NCBI RefSeq assembly: GCF_034702125.1
Contig: NC_085860.1
Span: 19,467,870-19,531,869 of the forward strand
Length of the DNA stretch: 64,000 nucleotides
Direction: 5' to 3'
Source: Engraulis encrasicolus
Taxonomy: Eukaryota > Chordata > Actinopteri > Clupeiformes > Engraulidae
The notes beneath the pieces are model-generated. The model worked only from the letters and a program-made list of their open reading frames with translations, ran no database searches and was not told where the DNA came from. Below, piece by piece: positions 45,184-60,880 of the stretch (position 1 is its first letter; every line of letters begins with the position of its first letter). A program made the translations under genes and the position numbers.

Positions 45184-47232
45184 CTGAGGAAATAAAGGAA
45201 TAAAAACAAACTGCTGATTTTGAACCTCACAACAGATGAATTACAGAGTACAAAATCAATTTCAGACATGGTAAAAGTAGTTTAATGAACATTTCTTCAA
45301 ATCTATGTCATAATGTTACCCAACAACTTGCAACTAACAACTACTTATGCACTAACAACTACTTATGCACTAACATGTTCAGCTTGGTATTAAAAAAGTA
45401 AATTGATAAGGCACACTCGAGAGATGTGTATTGTAATAAAGTGAAACAAATAGTCTGAGGACATAAACTGGAGCAATCAATGCTTTGTTTCCAGCCAATT
45501 TCCAATGTCTTCAACTTGGATATATACTGTATAAAATATATGACACAAGCTTGTGCAGCAACAGATGTTTCGGGCCCATTTTCAATGCCTTCAATCTGGA
45601 GAGATATGTATAGATATGTATGTGTCATATGACACAAGACTTGTGTGCGCCTAATTTAGTATGCTTGCAGACCAGTGTGCACGCCAACACACACACACAT
45701 ATATGAGCAAAAATGGCGCCATGCCGCCCTCTGCGAACCCAAAAATCTTGGCGTGGCACAAAGTTGTGCAGCAGACTTTTCTGCCATGGCGCAATTCTAC
45801 TAGCAGCGACCAGGAAGTAGCCTAGTAGGCAGAAAAAAAATTGAAAACTTCAGTTGCCTATATAGCCTCGAAAAGAGGAGTGTAGTATGCAGCTACTGGA
45901 CTACAGAAGGAACCCTAGGCAAGGCAAAGCAAGCCAGTTTATTTCTTACATGGAAGCAATTGAATGTGCTTTACAAAGAGATTAAAACCATGCAAAACAG
46001 AAGACAAAAAAACATAAATGCATAAAACACTAGCAGCACAAGGTGTGCTGTAAAAGAAGATAAGGCTTGAATGAAACGGGAAGATAAAAGAATGACAAAT
46101 AAAAAAACAGCTAAAACCCATGAAAATATCTCAAAGAAGGCATCAGAAAACAGCTTTGTTTTGAATTTGGTTTTATAACATTGATCTGTTGGGGCACTGT
46201 TAACATCCTCAGGAAGCAGATTCCAGAGCCTTGGGGCGTAAAAACTAAAGGCCGCCTCACCATACTTCTTTTTAATGCTAGGTAAGACCAATACATTTAT
46301 AATTGTGCTGCAAAGACCTCAAATGCCTAGCTGGTGTGTAATACTGTAACATATCCCGAATGTAACTGGACCCCAACCTATTCACAGATTTGAAAACAAT
46401 CATTTGATAATGCAATTTCTTGAAACTATGCTCTTGTCTTCCTTACATTTTGTTCAGTGAAGCAATTATTTACTTTTACCCTCACTGTTCAGTAAAACAT
46501 GTTGTGTTTGGCGATCCAATTGTAAAACTCTGCAGCCAGAACAATGCTCTCAAATAGTCTTGAAAGGTAGGCTATAACAAAAATCTGTTTTATTGTGATA
46601 GGTCCTAAGTCAGATGTTCAGTAGGCCTATAGCATTCATGTTTGGCGATCTATCTTTAGAACTAGATCAGTGAAACAGGAATTGCCAGCAGAAAGTGTGG
46701 TTTCTCTCATGAACAGGGCACACTTCCCAAAATACAAGCCCAGAACTGCAAATGGAGCGCTTATGGTGCTTTTGAGCATAAATGGTCTGCCGCTTTCAAT
46801 GATGTCATTAATGGTTCTCGAGCCAAATGGTGTGAAGTACGCACATTGTCTCTGAATAGGCTTTTATTGCTATATATGCTCCTCTTGTAGCCTATACTGC
46901 AAATGTATTCCTTGGTGAACATTGACTGAACTTTGTCGTTTTATATTCAACCAAGATGACAGTATGCCAAGACAGTAAGACAAGAAGGCATACTAAACCA
47001 TTACAACAAAACACCACTCTTTCACTATTTGTCAAATTTTGTCACTATTAAATCGAGCTGTTTGCATACAGCCAATAATCCCTTGCAGGAAATAAATAGC
47101 CAACATTTTCATTCATGCATAGTCAAAAAATGATGTTTGCACGACTGAAACGTGTCATCTGGCTATTTATGATTTTCAAGATGTCTGTTTGCTTCGAGCC
47201 TGACAAGATATTCATTTTTTTGGTCGGGTTGG

Positions 47233-47274
<42 letters not shown>

Positions 47275-47478
47275 ATTTTTGCATGAACATGCATGAACTG
47301 CAAGCCTACTAGCATTTCTCTGTGGAAATCTAGCTCTTTTAGTGGCTCTAACCTTTGCAGAGAAGAGACACACCAAACAATAAATGGTTCATATCAGATG
47401 TGCACACACCAACCCTTTTGTTTTCAAACTACACATCCTAATATTTAAAGAATGCTCACAGCTAGTTATGAAACTTAC
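45184..47478 (-). other. Intron of zinc-finger gene 4
   Basis: A phase-1 GT-AG intron of 2295 bp, with the same donor GTAAGTTTC and acceptor CCTCAG as gene 1. It contains a LINE tail (45917-46440) and an (AC)n tract (about 47234-47273). Relative to gene 1 there is an extra segment at about 46920-47015 (TGACTGAACTTTGTCG to ACAAAACACC), and the counterpart of 12064-12075 is missing. Confidence 0.85.
45917..46440 (-). mobile_element. CR1/L2-type LINE tail, gene 4 intron copy
   Basis: Same fragment as 11133-11645, with RLWNLLPEDV and FKTKLFSDAF readable on the minus strand. Small differences include an insert AGCAGCACA near 46033 and an extra TATAAT near 46298. Confidence 0.8.
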
Positions 47479-47911
47479 CTTTTAAAGCCATGTCATCATT
47501 GTAGTCCATTAGAGAAGACCCCGTTTCACTTTTCATGTCCATGGCTTCTTCTTTCAAGAATGATTGGTTAGTTTCATTCTCTTCCTCCTTTGTCTTGTAC
47601 AGATACTCAGGAAGGAAATCATACATGTCTTCTTCTTTAATCACCTTCAAAGATGTTGACTGTTGTGATGGAGTTGCTGGATGAAATGTAGACATGATCT
47701 CATGCCCTCTACATTGCATGACATGACAATTCTCCCCTCCTTCAAATTCATGTGACAAACATGGCTCCTCTTTACAAATTGGTGTCCAAGTACCACTACC
47801 TTTCATGTCTGTAGACAAATGCTCTGGTAGAAAGTCATAAATGTCCTCTTCCTTTATGTCATTCATACTCATTGTGAATTGTAATGAATGTCTATGAAGA
47901 TTCCCATTCAT
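47479..47911 (-). CDS. C2H2 zinc-finger gene 4, exon 1 (acidic N-terminus)
   Basis: Intact 144-residue first coding exon, almost identical to gene 1 exon 1, with both IKEED-x-YDFLPE motifs and the same donor. Differences from gene 1 include I for M before CKEEPC, CHVMQCRGHE for SKVMQCSGHE, STFHP for STIQP, and SETGSS for SETESS. Start choice is as for gene 1: ATG at 47911, or the better-context ATG at 47872. The open frame extends further 5' to 47953 only through a TTG. Its exon 2 partner is frameshifted, so the full gene may be non-functional. Confidence 0.8.
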
Positions 47912-49060
47912 CCAGGTGCCGGTAGTCAAAGGATCAGAGATGTAGCGAGCCAAAGTACTGTTTGCAGATTCCCCTTTTTAACCAAGTCTTCTGAAGTTCT
48001 GACCCGATGGTAACGATTCCTATTTCTATTTTAGCCAAGTCATCTGCGGTTCTGACCTAATGGTAGGGAGCCAGGAGATTTATTCCTGGGCCACTTAGTA
48101 GAGGTGGAGCTGTAGGCCACTCCCATCGTTAGTTGACAAAAGGGTCTCACCTATCAAGGTTTTAATGGGAGACTCGTTGTGGTTTCAGGATCCAGTGGGT
48201 GATAACGACTCTAAATGTGAAAAGTCCTTTGCATTGCACAAAAGGTACACTGCTATCCAGTGTGAGTGTTTTGTAACTGTTACTCTTGTGGCCTTAGTGT
48301 AATCAGGCCTTTCCACAGATTACATGTGAAGAGCTCTTTTCCAAAACGCTATATCCACCAATTTTGACTTTTTGCATTTTAATATTGGAATTGACTGTTA
48401 AGACGTCCTATCATCTATGTGTGAATTCTTGTCATTCAAATGTTTTGAGAACCTACTTTTAAACCTCGATAAAAATGCATTTTGCAATGCAATTCAATGG
48501 AATGCCCAATACAAATATGTCAATTTCCCAACATTCTATAAAATTGATATATCTCATTTTGGAAAAGAGCTCTTCATATACTCCCTTTACTTCATGAGTG
48601 AATTTCACAAAGGCCTTATCACATGTCTAACAGTTTTCATGGTAGGCTATTATTTTTCTCTGTAAGACTATCACTCTCAGGGAGCAGCAGAGAAACACAT
48701 CTAAGGAATCAGAAAATGTATCATTCACCTATATGATACCATTTTGAGGGGGTGATTTTCAGTCTGACATCAGGCACTGCGTTTTTGAAAAACACTGTTT
48801 TGTTTCAGTCACATCTGTTTTCAAGGGGCCGTGATGGGTGGATGTAAAAAAGAAAAGCCCCCTGTAATGCCACCACAGAAAGCAGATGTTGCGTCAACAC
48901 CAAATCAATGGCAATTCATCAGTCTCATCTTGCGTCTGCACATTGAATACAGATGACTTTAGTAAACAATTTGCATGATATTGGGGAGACCAGCCCAGAA
49001 ACACAGAAAAGACATGCACAATTCCTCCCTCCCATGCATACACACTGATATGTAGTCAAA
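47912..49060 (-). promoter_or_regulatory. Conserved 5' flank of zinc-finger gene 4
   Basis: Homologous to 13014-13690, with the same 53-bp-period duplication (CCAAGTC near 47982 and 48035). Unlike gene 1 it keeps part of the longer upstream region and carries an inverted-repeat insert at 48328-48575. The LINE 3' end found at 13722-14190 in unit 1 is absent here. Role inferred from position. Confidence 0.45.
48328..48575. mobile_element. Inverted-repeat MITE, 248 bp
   Basis: Starts GAAGAGCTCTTTTCCAAAA and ends TTTTGGAAAAGAGCTCTTC, an exact 19-bp inverted repeat that extends imperfectly inward (CTATATC against GATATAT). The interior is AT-rich with no gene. It is found only in the gene 4 flank. 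I could not identify a target duplication. Confidence 0.65.
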
Positions 49061-49079
49061 ATCATGCAGACATGCACAT

Positions 49080-50100
<1,021 letters not shown>

Positions 50101-50458
50101 AATTTGATGTCCCCTCGAATGAAAAAGGTTTCCCACCCCAGATCTAGACAGACAGACTGACAGATGAAGTGATACAGTAGAGAACAGAGGAGGTTGAGAT
50201 TGAAAGAGAATATGCGAAACCATGATACAGTACTTTCTTGAGACTAATGCCTCTTTTCCATTGCCGGTTTTCTGGTAGGCCTATAGCTCGTCAAAGCACA
50301 ACTTGGCCGACACTTTTTGCTTTTCGAATAGGCACGATACAGCTCAATCGCAAAGCAAAATGAAGCGGCAGAGTTGCGCTGTGTCGAATGGTTGGCCTAC
50401 CAGAAAACCAACAGTGGAAAAGATGCATACGAGGGCAAATAGAAATAAATGAATCCTA
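50101..50458. other. Right edge of the zinc-finger array
   Basis: Matches 15348-15650, then at about 50390 departs from all other copies. Near the edge, CCGGTTTTCTGGTAGGCC (50263) and GGCCTACCAGAAAACC (50393) are inverted copies of each other, so a small inverted-repeat element of roughly 150 bp may end here. Beyond this point the window is single-copy apart from interspersed repeats. Confidence 0.6.
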
Positions 50459-50459
50459 T

Positions 50460-50678
50460 AACTCTCTCTCTTATTTTCTCTCCAACTCTCTCTCTTCCTC
50501 CCTCACCATTCTCTCTCTTTCTTCCTCCCTCACCACTCTCTCTCTCTTCCTCTCTTCCTCCCTCACTTCCCTCCCTTCCCTCTCTCTCTTCCTCCCTCCC
50601 TTCCCTCTCTCTCTCTCTTCCTCCCTCACTGCCCCCCCCCCTCTCTCTCCAATTATCTCTTTCTCCTCCTCCCTCACT

Positions 50679-50722
<44 letters not shown>

Positions 50723-50752
50723 TCCCTCACTTCCCTCTCTCTCTGTCTCCAG
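50460..50752. repeat. Pyrimidine-rich (CT)n/CCCTC tract
   Basis: About 290 bp of nearly pure C and T on the plus strand, made of CTCTCT runs separated by TTCCTCCCTCAC units repeated roughly eight times. Frames across it give Ser-Leu-Pro repeats, not proteins. Confidence 0.9.
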
Positions 50753-51004
50753 TACTATTTATCTTCTCTGTGTGTGTCCCCACAGCCTCCATTTCCGTGC
50801 TGGTGGTCCATGTTAATAGAATATCATGCAGCCATGTAATACGTCTGTCAGCTCACGTCTCCCGGGTCACATCTCCCCGCAGGGTCAACCTGCACATCAC
50901 AGACACATCATGCTGCCCTGCCAGCCTTATATTCAATACGCAATCACATAGTACAGCTTACAATAATTCCCTTCATCTATTTCTCCTTTCTTCACTGTCC
51001 CATC

Positions 51005-51065
<61 letters not shown>

Positions 51066-51172
51066 CATGCGTATATGTGCATGTTTTCTTTTGATGAACT
51101 GCTTAATTTAGGCTATCTATCAGAAGAGGGTGATATGAGAACAGTTGAACTTGCAGTGCTCCTATCATTAAA
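50753..51172. other. No gene; unique sequence with (CT)n
   Basis: Single-copy sequence with a (CT)n run at 51010-51062. No domain, splice pair or promoter could be recognised. Confidence 0.5.
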
Positions 51173-51254
51173 ACACATTACATTGCATTTGGCAGACATT
51201 TTTTTTTGTAAGTCACTTTGATTAAAAAAGCATCTGCCAAACGCAATGTAATGC
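51173..51254. repeat. Inverted pair of L2-like tails
   Basis: CATTACATTGCATTTGGCAG is followed, after a poly-T and a 15-bp spacer, by a near reverse complement (CTGCCAAACGCAATGTAATG). Arms are about 32 bp. The arm sequence is the same terminal motif as the LINE at 4165-4200, so this looks like two L2-type 3' ends joined head to head, or a foldback derived from one. Confidence 0.65.
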
Positions 51255-51302
51255 AATTTAATGGTAGGAGCACTGCAAGTTTATTCCCTAAAAATATCAA
51301 CA

Positions 51303-51740
<438 letters not shown>

Positions 51741-51744
51741 CGTG

Positions 51745-54716
<2,972 letters not shown>

Positions 54717-54893
54717 CATTGTTTCCCAACCAGGGGTACGTGTACCACTTGGAAAAACGTTATTATTATAACAAATGTATGGAGCAGTCACATCAGGACA
54801 GAGCAAGCGATATAGAATATGAATTAAAGGGGTACTCATGGCACAACTTGAGGCTTAGGGGGTACGCAAGACAAAAAAGGTTGGGAAACACTG
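54717..54893. mobile_element. hAT-type MITE, 177 bp
   Basis: Flanked by the perfect 8-bp duplication ATGTAGTG at 54709-54716 and 54894-54901. Ends are CATTGTTTCCCAACC and its inverted counterpart GGTTGGGAAACACTG (14 of 15 match), followed inward by GGGGTACG and CGTACCCC on the two sides. This is the standard end structure of fish hAT MITEs. No ORF. Confidence 0.88.
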
Positions 54894-55254
54894 ATGTAGT
54901 GTATTGTGGTGTAGGTGTTGTGTGGGATTTGGCGTCATGGAAATGACCCAGCTCTGTAAACACAGGACTCAACTGTAAACAAAGGAATCAACTCATTAGT
55001 ACTTCATTACAAGGTCATTGAACATATTAACCCTTGTTAGGAGTTCATGTTTTTGTTACATGGAAGGTGTTCGGGTCTTTTTGACCTGGGCCTATAGAAA
55101 AAAATAATTGAAAAAAATCATAGCGTATTTTAATACTCATATCATGTTCCCTGCAAAAAAAGCTGAAAATGGGTAAAGAAAAAGACCTGAACACCTTACA
55201 AGGGTTAAACATATTACCATATTAAATTAACATATTAACATATTAAACTAGAAG

Positions 55255-55531
55255 CACTCAGAGAGAGCAGACCTCCGCCAAGGAAGCTGCTTGATACATT
55301 TGACTGTGTTACACCCCAAGTCTTTCTGCCTGGTTTTTGTGGAGTCAATTTCTGGTCACTAGGGGGTGTCTAGATGGTGAAGAATCTTTTGAAAAGTCCT
55401 GGTTGCGGTTTGTGACCCGGATCACCACCAGAATTTAATCACTTGTTCCTTGGGTCATTACTAACAACTCCACAAAGTTTCGTCCAAATCAGTTGATTCG
55501 TTTTTTAGTTATGCTGCTGACAAACAGGCAA

Positions 55532-55563
<32 letters not shown>

Positions 55564-55615
55564 ACGGACAAACCAACGCGACCGAAAACATTACCTCCTT
55601 GGCGGAGGTAATTAA
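55255..55615. mobile_element. RTE-type LINE 3' end or derived SINE
   Basis: Starts near GACCTCCGCCAAGGAAGC and ends TTACCTCCTTGGCGGAGGTAA, with (GACA)n at 55537-55567 just before the end. This arrangement, with a conserved TTTCGTCCAAATCAGTTGATTCG segment before the GACA repeats, is widespread in fish and matches my recollection of RTE/Rex3-related 3' ends. No coding remains. Confidence 0.55.
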
Positions 55616-55910
55616 CACTTTATCTAAAAAAAGGATACTTGTTAATTACTATGAGTGAGGTGTCAAGAGCTGTCTCTTTCATAAACACACTAAGGCACAG
55701 CATGAGAGCACCAGGCTAGAATCTTGAAAAGGCTCACAAATACATAGACATTGAGAAAACCACCTTCATACGCATACAGCAAACCTGGCAGTAATAAAGC
55801 ATAATAACATGTACAGTGTGTGCATGCACTTGCGTGTGTCCCTGTGTGTGTGCGTGCGTGTGTGTGTGCGCCTTCGTCCGTGTGTATGTGCGAGCCTGTG
55901 TGCATGTGTG

Positions 55911-56060
55911 TATGTGCCAGCCTGTGTGCGTCCCTGCGTGTGCGGGTGTGTGCATGTGTGTATGTGCAAGCCTGTGTGCATCCCTGCGTGTGCAGGTGCG
56001 TGCATGTGTGTATGTGCGAGCCTGTGTGCGTCCCTGCGTGTGCGAGTGTGTGCATGTGTG
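55911..56060. repeat. 50-bp minisatellite
   Basis: Three tandem units of exactly 50 bp start TATGTGC at 55911, 55961 and 56011, each containing AGCCTGTGTGC and TCCCTGCGTGTGC. A shorter partial unit precedes them at 55885. Cys-rich frames through it are artefacts. Confidence 0.9.
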
Positions 56061-56216
56061 TGTAACAGGATCCTGCCCACATGTCTTGCTGAGTAGAGTG
56101 GTGGAAATAGGGCTGGAGCAAAAAGCTGCAGGGGTCGACCTCTAGGTGACCTCAGACAGCATACAGCAATCAAATGCCATTCTACTTCGATTCAGCAAGT
56201 GTGTGTGAGTGTACGG

Positions 56217-56480
<264 letters not shown>

Positions 56481-56632
56481 GTGTGTGAGTACAGTATTAA
56501 TGTGTGATATTGTGTGAGTGACTGAGTGGGTGAGAGCAGAACACCTTCATCTGACCCTGGTCAGGTCATACGGCTCCATGTCTCCTGTATTTTGACTTCT
56601 ATTTCTGTTTGTGAAGATTGGTGTGTGCATGT

Positions 56633-56633
56633 G

Positions 56634-56669
<36 letters not shown>

Positions 56670-56760
56670 TGTGTGTGTGTGTGTGTGTGTGTCTGTGTGT
56701 CTGTGTGTGAGCGTGTGTGTGTGCTTGCCTGTGTGTGTGTGCTCTTGCATGCATGTGTGC
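56633..56760. repeat. (GCGT)n and (GT)n microsatellite
   Basis: About nine GCGT repeats at 56634-56670 pass into GT and GTCT repeats to about 56735. Confidence 0.93.
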
Positions 56761-57132
56761 GTAGTGTATAGCACCTACAACTTCATCTATAATTGAGCAC
56801 ATCAAGCTATACTGTTTGTGGTTTGTATTGCTGTGAAGAATGCTGGGCATTGAGGATGCAGACAATTTTATTTCGGTGAAGGGATACAGGGGCGAAATGG
56901 GCCCTACTAGGTGCATTCAGGCCGACAGAGAACTTTGCAGGTGCCTGTTCCTCCAACACAATGTTGAACCAACCGACCTAGTTACGCCAAAAAACTGAGC
57001 GTTCAAGAACTAGAAAGTTGACTTGCATTGTGAACCGAACAATATTTGCTTTTTTCTCTGTGAACCGTGACGACAAGTAGACGTCAGCAGGTTCACCCAA
57101 GTAACACAGAGTGACATGTTGTATAGAGCACA
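56761..57132. other. No gene; possible interrupted transposon
   Basis: Non-coding. The segments near 57040 (TGTGAACCGAACAATA) and 57333 (GGTTCGCAAGTGAGCATTTC) and the CTAGTTAC/GTAACTAG pair at 56980 and 57364 suggest a transposon split by the SINE at 57133-57300. This is tentative. Confidence 0.35.
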
Positions 57133-57300
57133 TCCTGGTATGGGCCCTACTGTGGCCTAATGGTAGGGCACATGTCTACTATGCATCCGACCCGGGTTAG
57201 AATCCCGGCCCGGGTCCTTTGCCAGGCCGGCTCTCTCTCCCCACTCGCTTCCTGTCACCATCTTCACAGTACTATCTTAAACAAAGTCAAAAATATCTTT
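57133..57300 (+). mobile_element. tRNA-derived SINE
   Basis: An A-box-like TGGCCTAATGGTAGGG is followed by a B-box-like GGGTTAGAATCCC with tRNA spacing, then CTTTGCCAGGCCGGCTCTCT and CACTCGCTTCCTGTCACC, a body widespread in fish tRNA-SINEs. The B box has A where the consensus has C, so it is probably not transcribed. Confidence 0.7.
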
Positions 57301-57371
57301 TAAAAAAAACACATTCCGATATGAGCATGCATGGTTCGCAAGTGAGCATTTCGGTTCGGAATGTAACTAGT

Positions 57372-57752
57372 GCAGGAACAGGCAACAACAGCACCTAGTT
57401 TGCCTGAAAGCAGTAGGGGCCTAGTGGTTGAGGAGATGGGATTTAGATCACAGGGTTACAGGTTCGAGGGTTACAGGTTCGAATCCCAACCTTCCACGCC
57501 TTATCTCACTGCATGGCTAAGGATCAGGCAACAATAGCACCTAGTTTGCCTGAAAGCAGTGGTTAAGGAGATGGAATTTAGATCACAGGGTTACAGGTTC
57601 AAATCCCAACCTGCCACGCCTTATCTCACTGCATGGCTAAGGGTACCTTTGAGCAAGGCACCTAAATCCACACTGCTCCAGGGGCTGTAACCAATACCAT
57701 GTACCTAAAATAAGTTGCTTTGGATGAAAGTGTGATTTAATGTAATGTAAAA
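57372..57752 (+). mobile_element. V-SINE-like element with duplicated head
   Basis: The tRNA-like head (CCTAGTGGTTGAGGAGATGG, B box GGTTCGAATCCC) is followed by TTTGAGCAAGGCACC, CACTGCTCCAGGGGCTGTAA and a tail GTTGCTTTGGATGAAAGTG ending in TAATGTAATG. The core and LINE-like tail fit V-SINEs. The head is present twice, about 148 bp apart (AGCACCTAGTTTGCCTGAAA near 57389 and 57537), and GGGTTACAGGTTCGA is itself doubled at about 57463-57492. Confidence 0.75.
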
Positions 57753-58369
57753 TTACATTAAAATGGGTTTGTATAACTGTGCCTATGTGTTTGAGGCCAT
57801 TGCAAACAGTGTTGGTGTGAAAAGTGAGAGAAGAGTTGAATACACAGCAGAGGAAAAAAAAGAATCAGAACGTGGTAAAAGAGAGAAGAAAAAATGGTAA
57901 AGGGGTGTGACGTTAAATGTTGAAGGGACATCATCCATCCATCATGTGACAGACCAGAACCAGGGAGGAGAGGGAAGGAAGGAAAAAAAGTTTAAAAGAG
58001 AGGAAAATGTTCATAGAAACAGTCATTTACTCTGTACTGTGTGATGTGTGTCTATGCTAGTTCCACTCCATCGCTATAGGCAAACAGCTGACAAGGAGCA
58101 GTGGGACATTAAAGCACAAAAAGCACTCTCATATCCTCCATCCTTTTAGTCAGCATGTACAGACAGGCACTCAGGCTGGCAGCCAGACAGACAGATAAAC
58201 TGGTAGGAAGGCATAAGGGAATTTGCTCAAACCCCCAGCACAACCACACTTGATCTTCAGACAGCACGAGAGCTCCTCTGTTTTCTGAGACAGACGGCAT
58301 ACGGATCAAACAGCACATGCTTGCTGGCCAAGTCTGGATTCATTAGTGGGTTTAGTGGGATCTCTCTAT

Positions 58370-58378
<9 letters not shown>
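57753..58378. other. No recognisable gene
   Basis: Single-copy, mildly purine-rich sequence (GGGAGGAGAGGGAAGGAAGG near 57964). Nothing with coding character was found. Confidence 0.5.
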
Positions 58379-58425
<47 letters not shown>

Positions 58426-58443
58426 ATCTCTCTCTCTCTCTCT
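58379..58443. repeat. (CT)n microsatellite
   Basis: C-run then CT repeats with one TTTAT interruption. Confidence 0.95.
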
Positions 58444-58489
58444 CAATATCACTGGCGTAATATCATAGCTGATATTATGATGATCATGG

Positions 58490-58640
58490 GATCAGGGGCG
58501 GTTTTACCAATAAGCAGACTAGGCAATTGCCTAGGGCCCCACCCTAAAGGGGGTGAAAAGGGCCCCATCTCTGTATTTCGCCTAGGGCCCTGACCTGCTG
58601 CTAAAATCTGCCTGCCTGCCTATCTGTACTCTGGTATTCA
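58490..58640. mobile_element. Possible hAT-like MITE
   Basis: Begins CAGGGGCGGTTTTACC and contains TAGGCAATTGCCTAGGGCCC, a phrase found in many fish hAT MITEs. The right end is unclear; GCTGCTAAAATCTGCC may be its degraded partner. No target duplication was identified. Confidence 0.45.
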
Positions 58641-58689
58641 GACAGCAATATCACTCTGGTTCTGTTTTCTAATTGAAGGACTTTTTTCT

Positions 58690-58808
<119 letters not shown>

Positions 58809-59102
58809 TATGCAATCCCAAAAGTTGCTCTATGGCTTAAGATATGAATCATCAACCGATTGGCCTCAGATATGCTTGAACCTAATGTCCTCTGTGTATT
58901 CACAATTTTTAGACCCACTGCAAAGTCTTACTTCAGGCCAGCTTTCTAGCCGGCAATCTAATAAGCATACTAATACCTATCATAAAAAGGCAATGCTTGC
59001 AAAGTGTGTTATGTAACCTTGGGCATGACTTGAGTCGGGTCTGTCAGCACATTTGTTTGTGAGCTGGATGGGAAGAAAAAAAGACAAATTTTTACTTTTC
59101 TC

Positions 59103-59460
<358 letters not shown>

Positions 59461-60772
59461 AGACACCTCTACATTTAATCCGCTGTCGCATATGCAGTGT
59501 TGAGTGGGAAGAGTACGAGTACTGATGCTCCTGAACAGGAGGGCCCTGAGGTGGGCAATATCCAAGCTGGCACCTCTCATCTCCTATGAGGTAAGTCAGG
59601 TACAGAAGTTCAATATTAAAGCCAGAAGAATAATATGTGAAAAGAGATGAGCTCAGAGCAGGGAAGAACAGAGTGCCCTCAGCATTGGTTTTGACTTATT
59701 TCAAGAGATAGCAGGAGAGAGAGGGGGTGGATGGAGAAGAGAACGGGAAAGAAAAAACTGACAGAGGAGGAGGGGGATTGCAAGAAAGACATACAAGATG
59801 AATAAAAGAGCATGGGTAAGAAGGAGAGAAGAGAAAAACAATTGAATAGAGAGAGTAAAAGAAATAGATGTAAGGAAAGAATGAAGGGACTAGAGAGTGA
59901 AGGATGATTGAAAGAAAAAATGAGAGGCGTGCAGATAGAGAGAGTACAGGTAAGGAGCAGGAAGAGAAATAGACAGAAAAAAAGAAAAGAAAAACCTTGA
60001 CAGCAGTGAAAAAGACATTTGTTGTAGGGAAATAGTGTTGTAATGTACCGTATAATGCAACCTTTGCCTTCAAAGCATCCAATCCCTGCATATCAACTAG
60101 AGCCAAACTGACATGGAGTGTATGTGCATGCTTTGTGTGTGTGTCAATGTGTATTTTCCAATGTTTGTCAGTGTGTGTTCCCAACATAACAGCATTCCAG
60201 ACATTAAACATTTCCTGTATAAGGACGTGACCTCTGTGTTTGACAGCACACACCGACACACACCGACACACACCGCCACGCTTCTCCTTGATACGAACAG
60301 AAAAGAGCTGTTCTCTTGACTCAGCAGGGTGCCATACCAATACAACACTGAATGTATTCACGAAGAGAGAGAGAGGGGGGGGGGTGAAAGGAGGATGAGG
60401 AGGAGGAGGAGGAGGAGGAGGAGGAGGAAAGAGAGTGCGCGTGTTGTAAAACATCCATGAGCACAGCGGGAGAGGAGAAGAGAGAGGGAGACCGAGGGGG
60501 GAGCGAGACGAGAGGCGCAAAAGAAATATTGTATATGCACTAGAGTGCAAAAGACAGTAAGACAAAAGGGGGAAGAGAGGGGGACTAAGAGATAAGCTTG
60601 AGGAAGAGAGAAAGAGAAAGAGATGTTGAAAGGCAGGAATGAAGAGAGTGGGCATGTTGTAAAACACGTCAGACAGGAGAAGGAGGAAGGCACTGGTACT
60701 GGAATTTGTCCCAGATTTCACAAAAATGTACCCTGTGCACTTCATGGGCATCACAGACCAATTAATACACTG
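59461..60772. other. No gene; purine-rich sequence
   Basis: The plus strand is strongly purine-biased at 59700-59990 and 60360-60640, including (GGA)n at 60397-60426. A minus-strand frame of 392 codons (59696-60874) results from the lack of stop codons in such biased sequence; it is rich in Ser, Leu, Phe and Pro and starts in a Cys-Val repeat. Confidence 0.55.
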
Positions 60773-60880
60773 ACACAGACACAGACACAGACACAGACAC
60801 AGACACAGACACGCACACGCACACGCACACGCACACACGCACACGCACACATTCACACACACACAGACACACACAGACTT
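60773..60880. repeat. (ACAGAC)n and (ACACGC)n repeats
   Basis: About six ACAGAC hexamers at 60773-60812, then ACACGC and CACACACGC variants to about 60870. Confidence 0.93.

Noticed and set aside
57140..57212. Functional tRNA gene
   Set aside because: The B box is mutated and the tRNA part runs straight into a SINE body.
59696..60874. Minus-strand frame of 392 codons
   Set aside because: It runs through purine-biased sequence with few possible stops, begins in a microsatellite and is low-complexity Ser/Leu/Phe/Pro. No domain or splice context.
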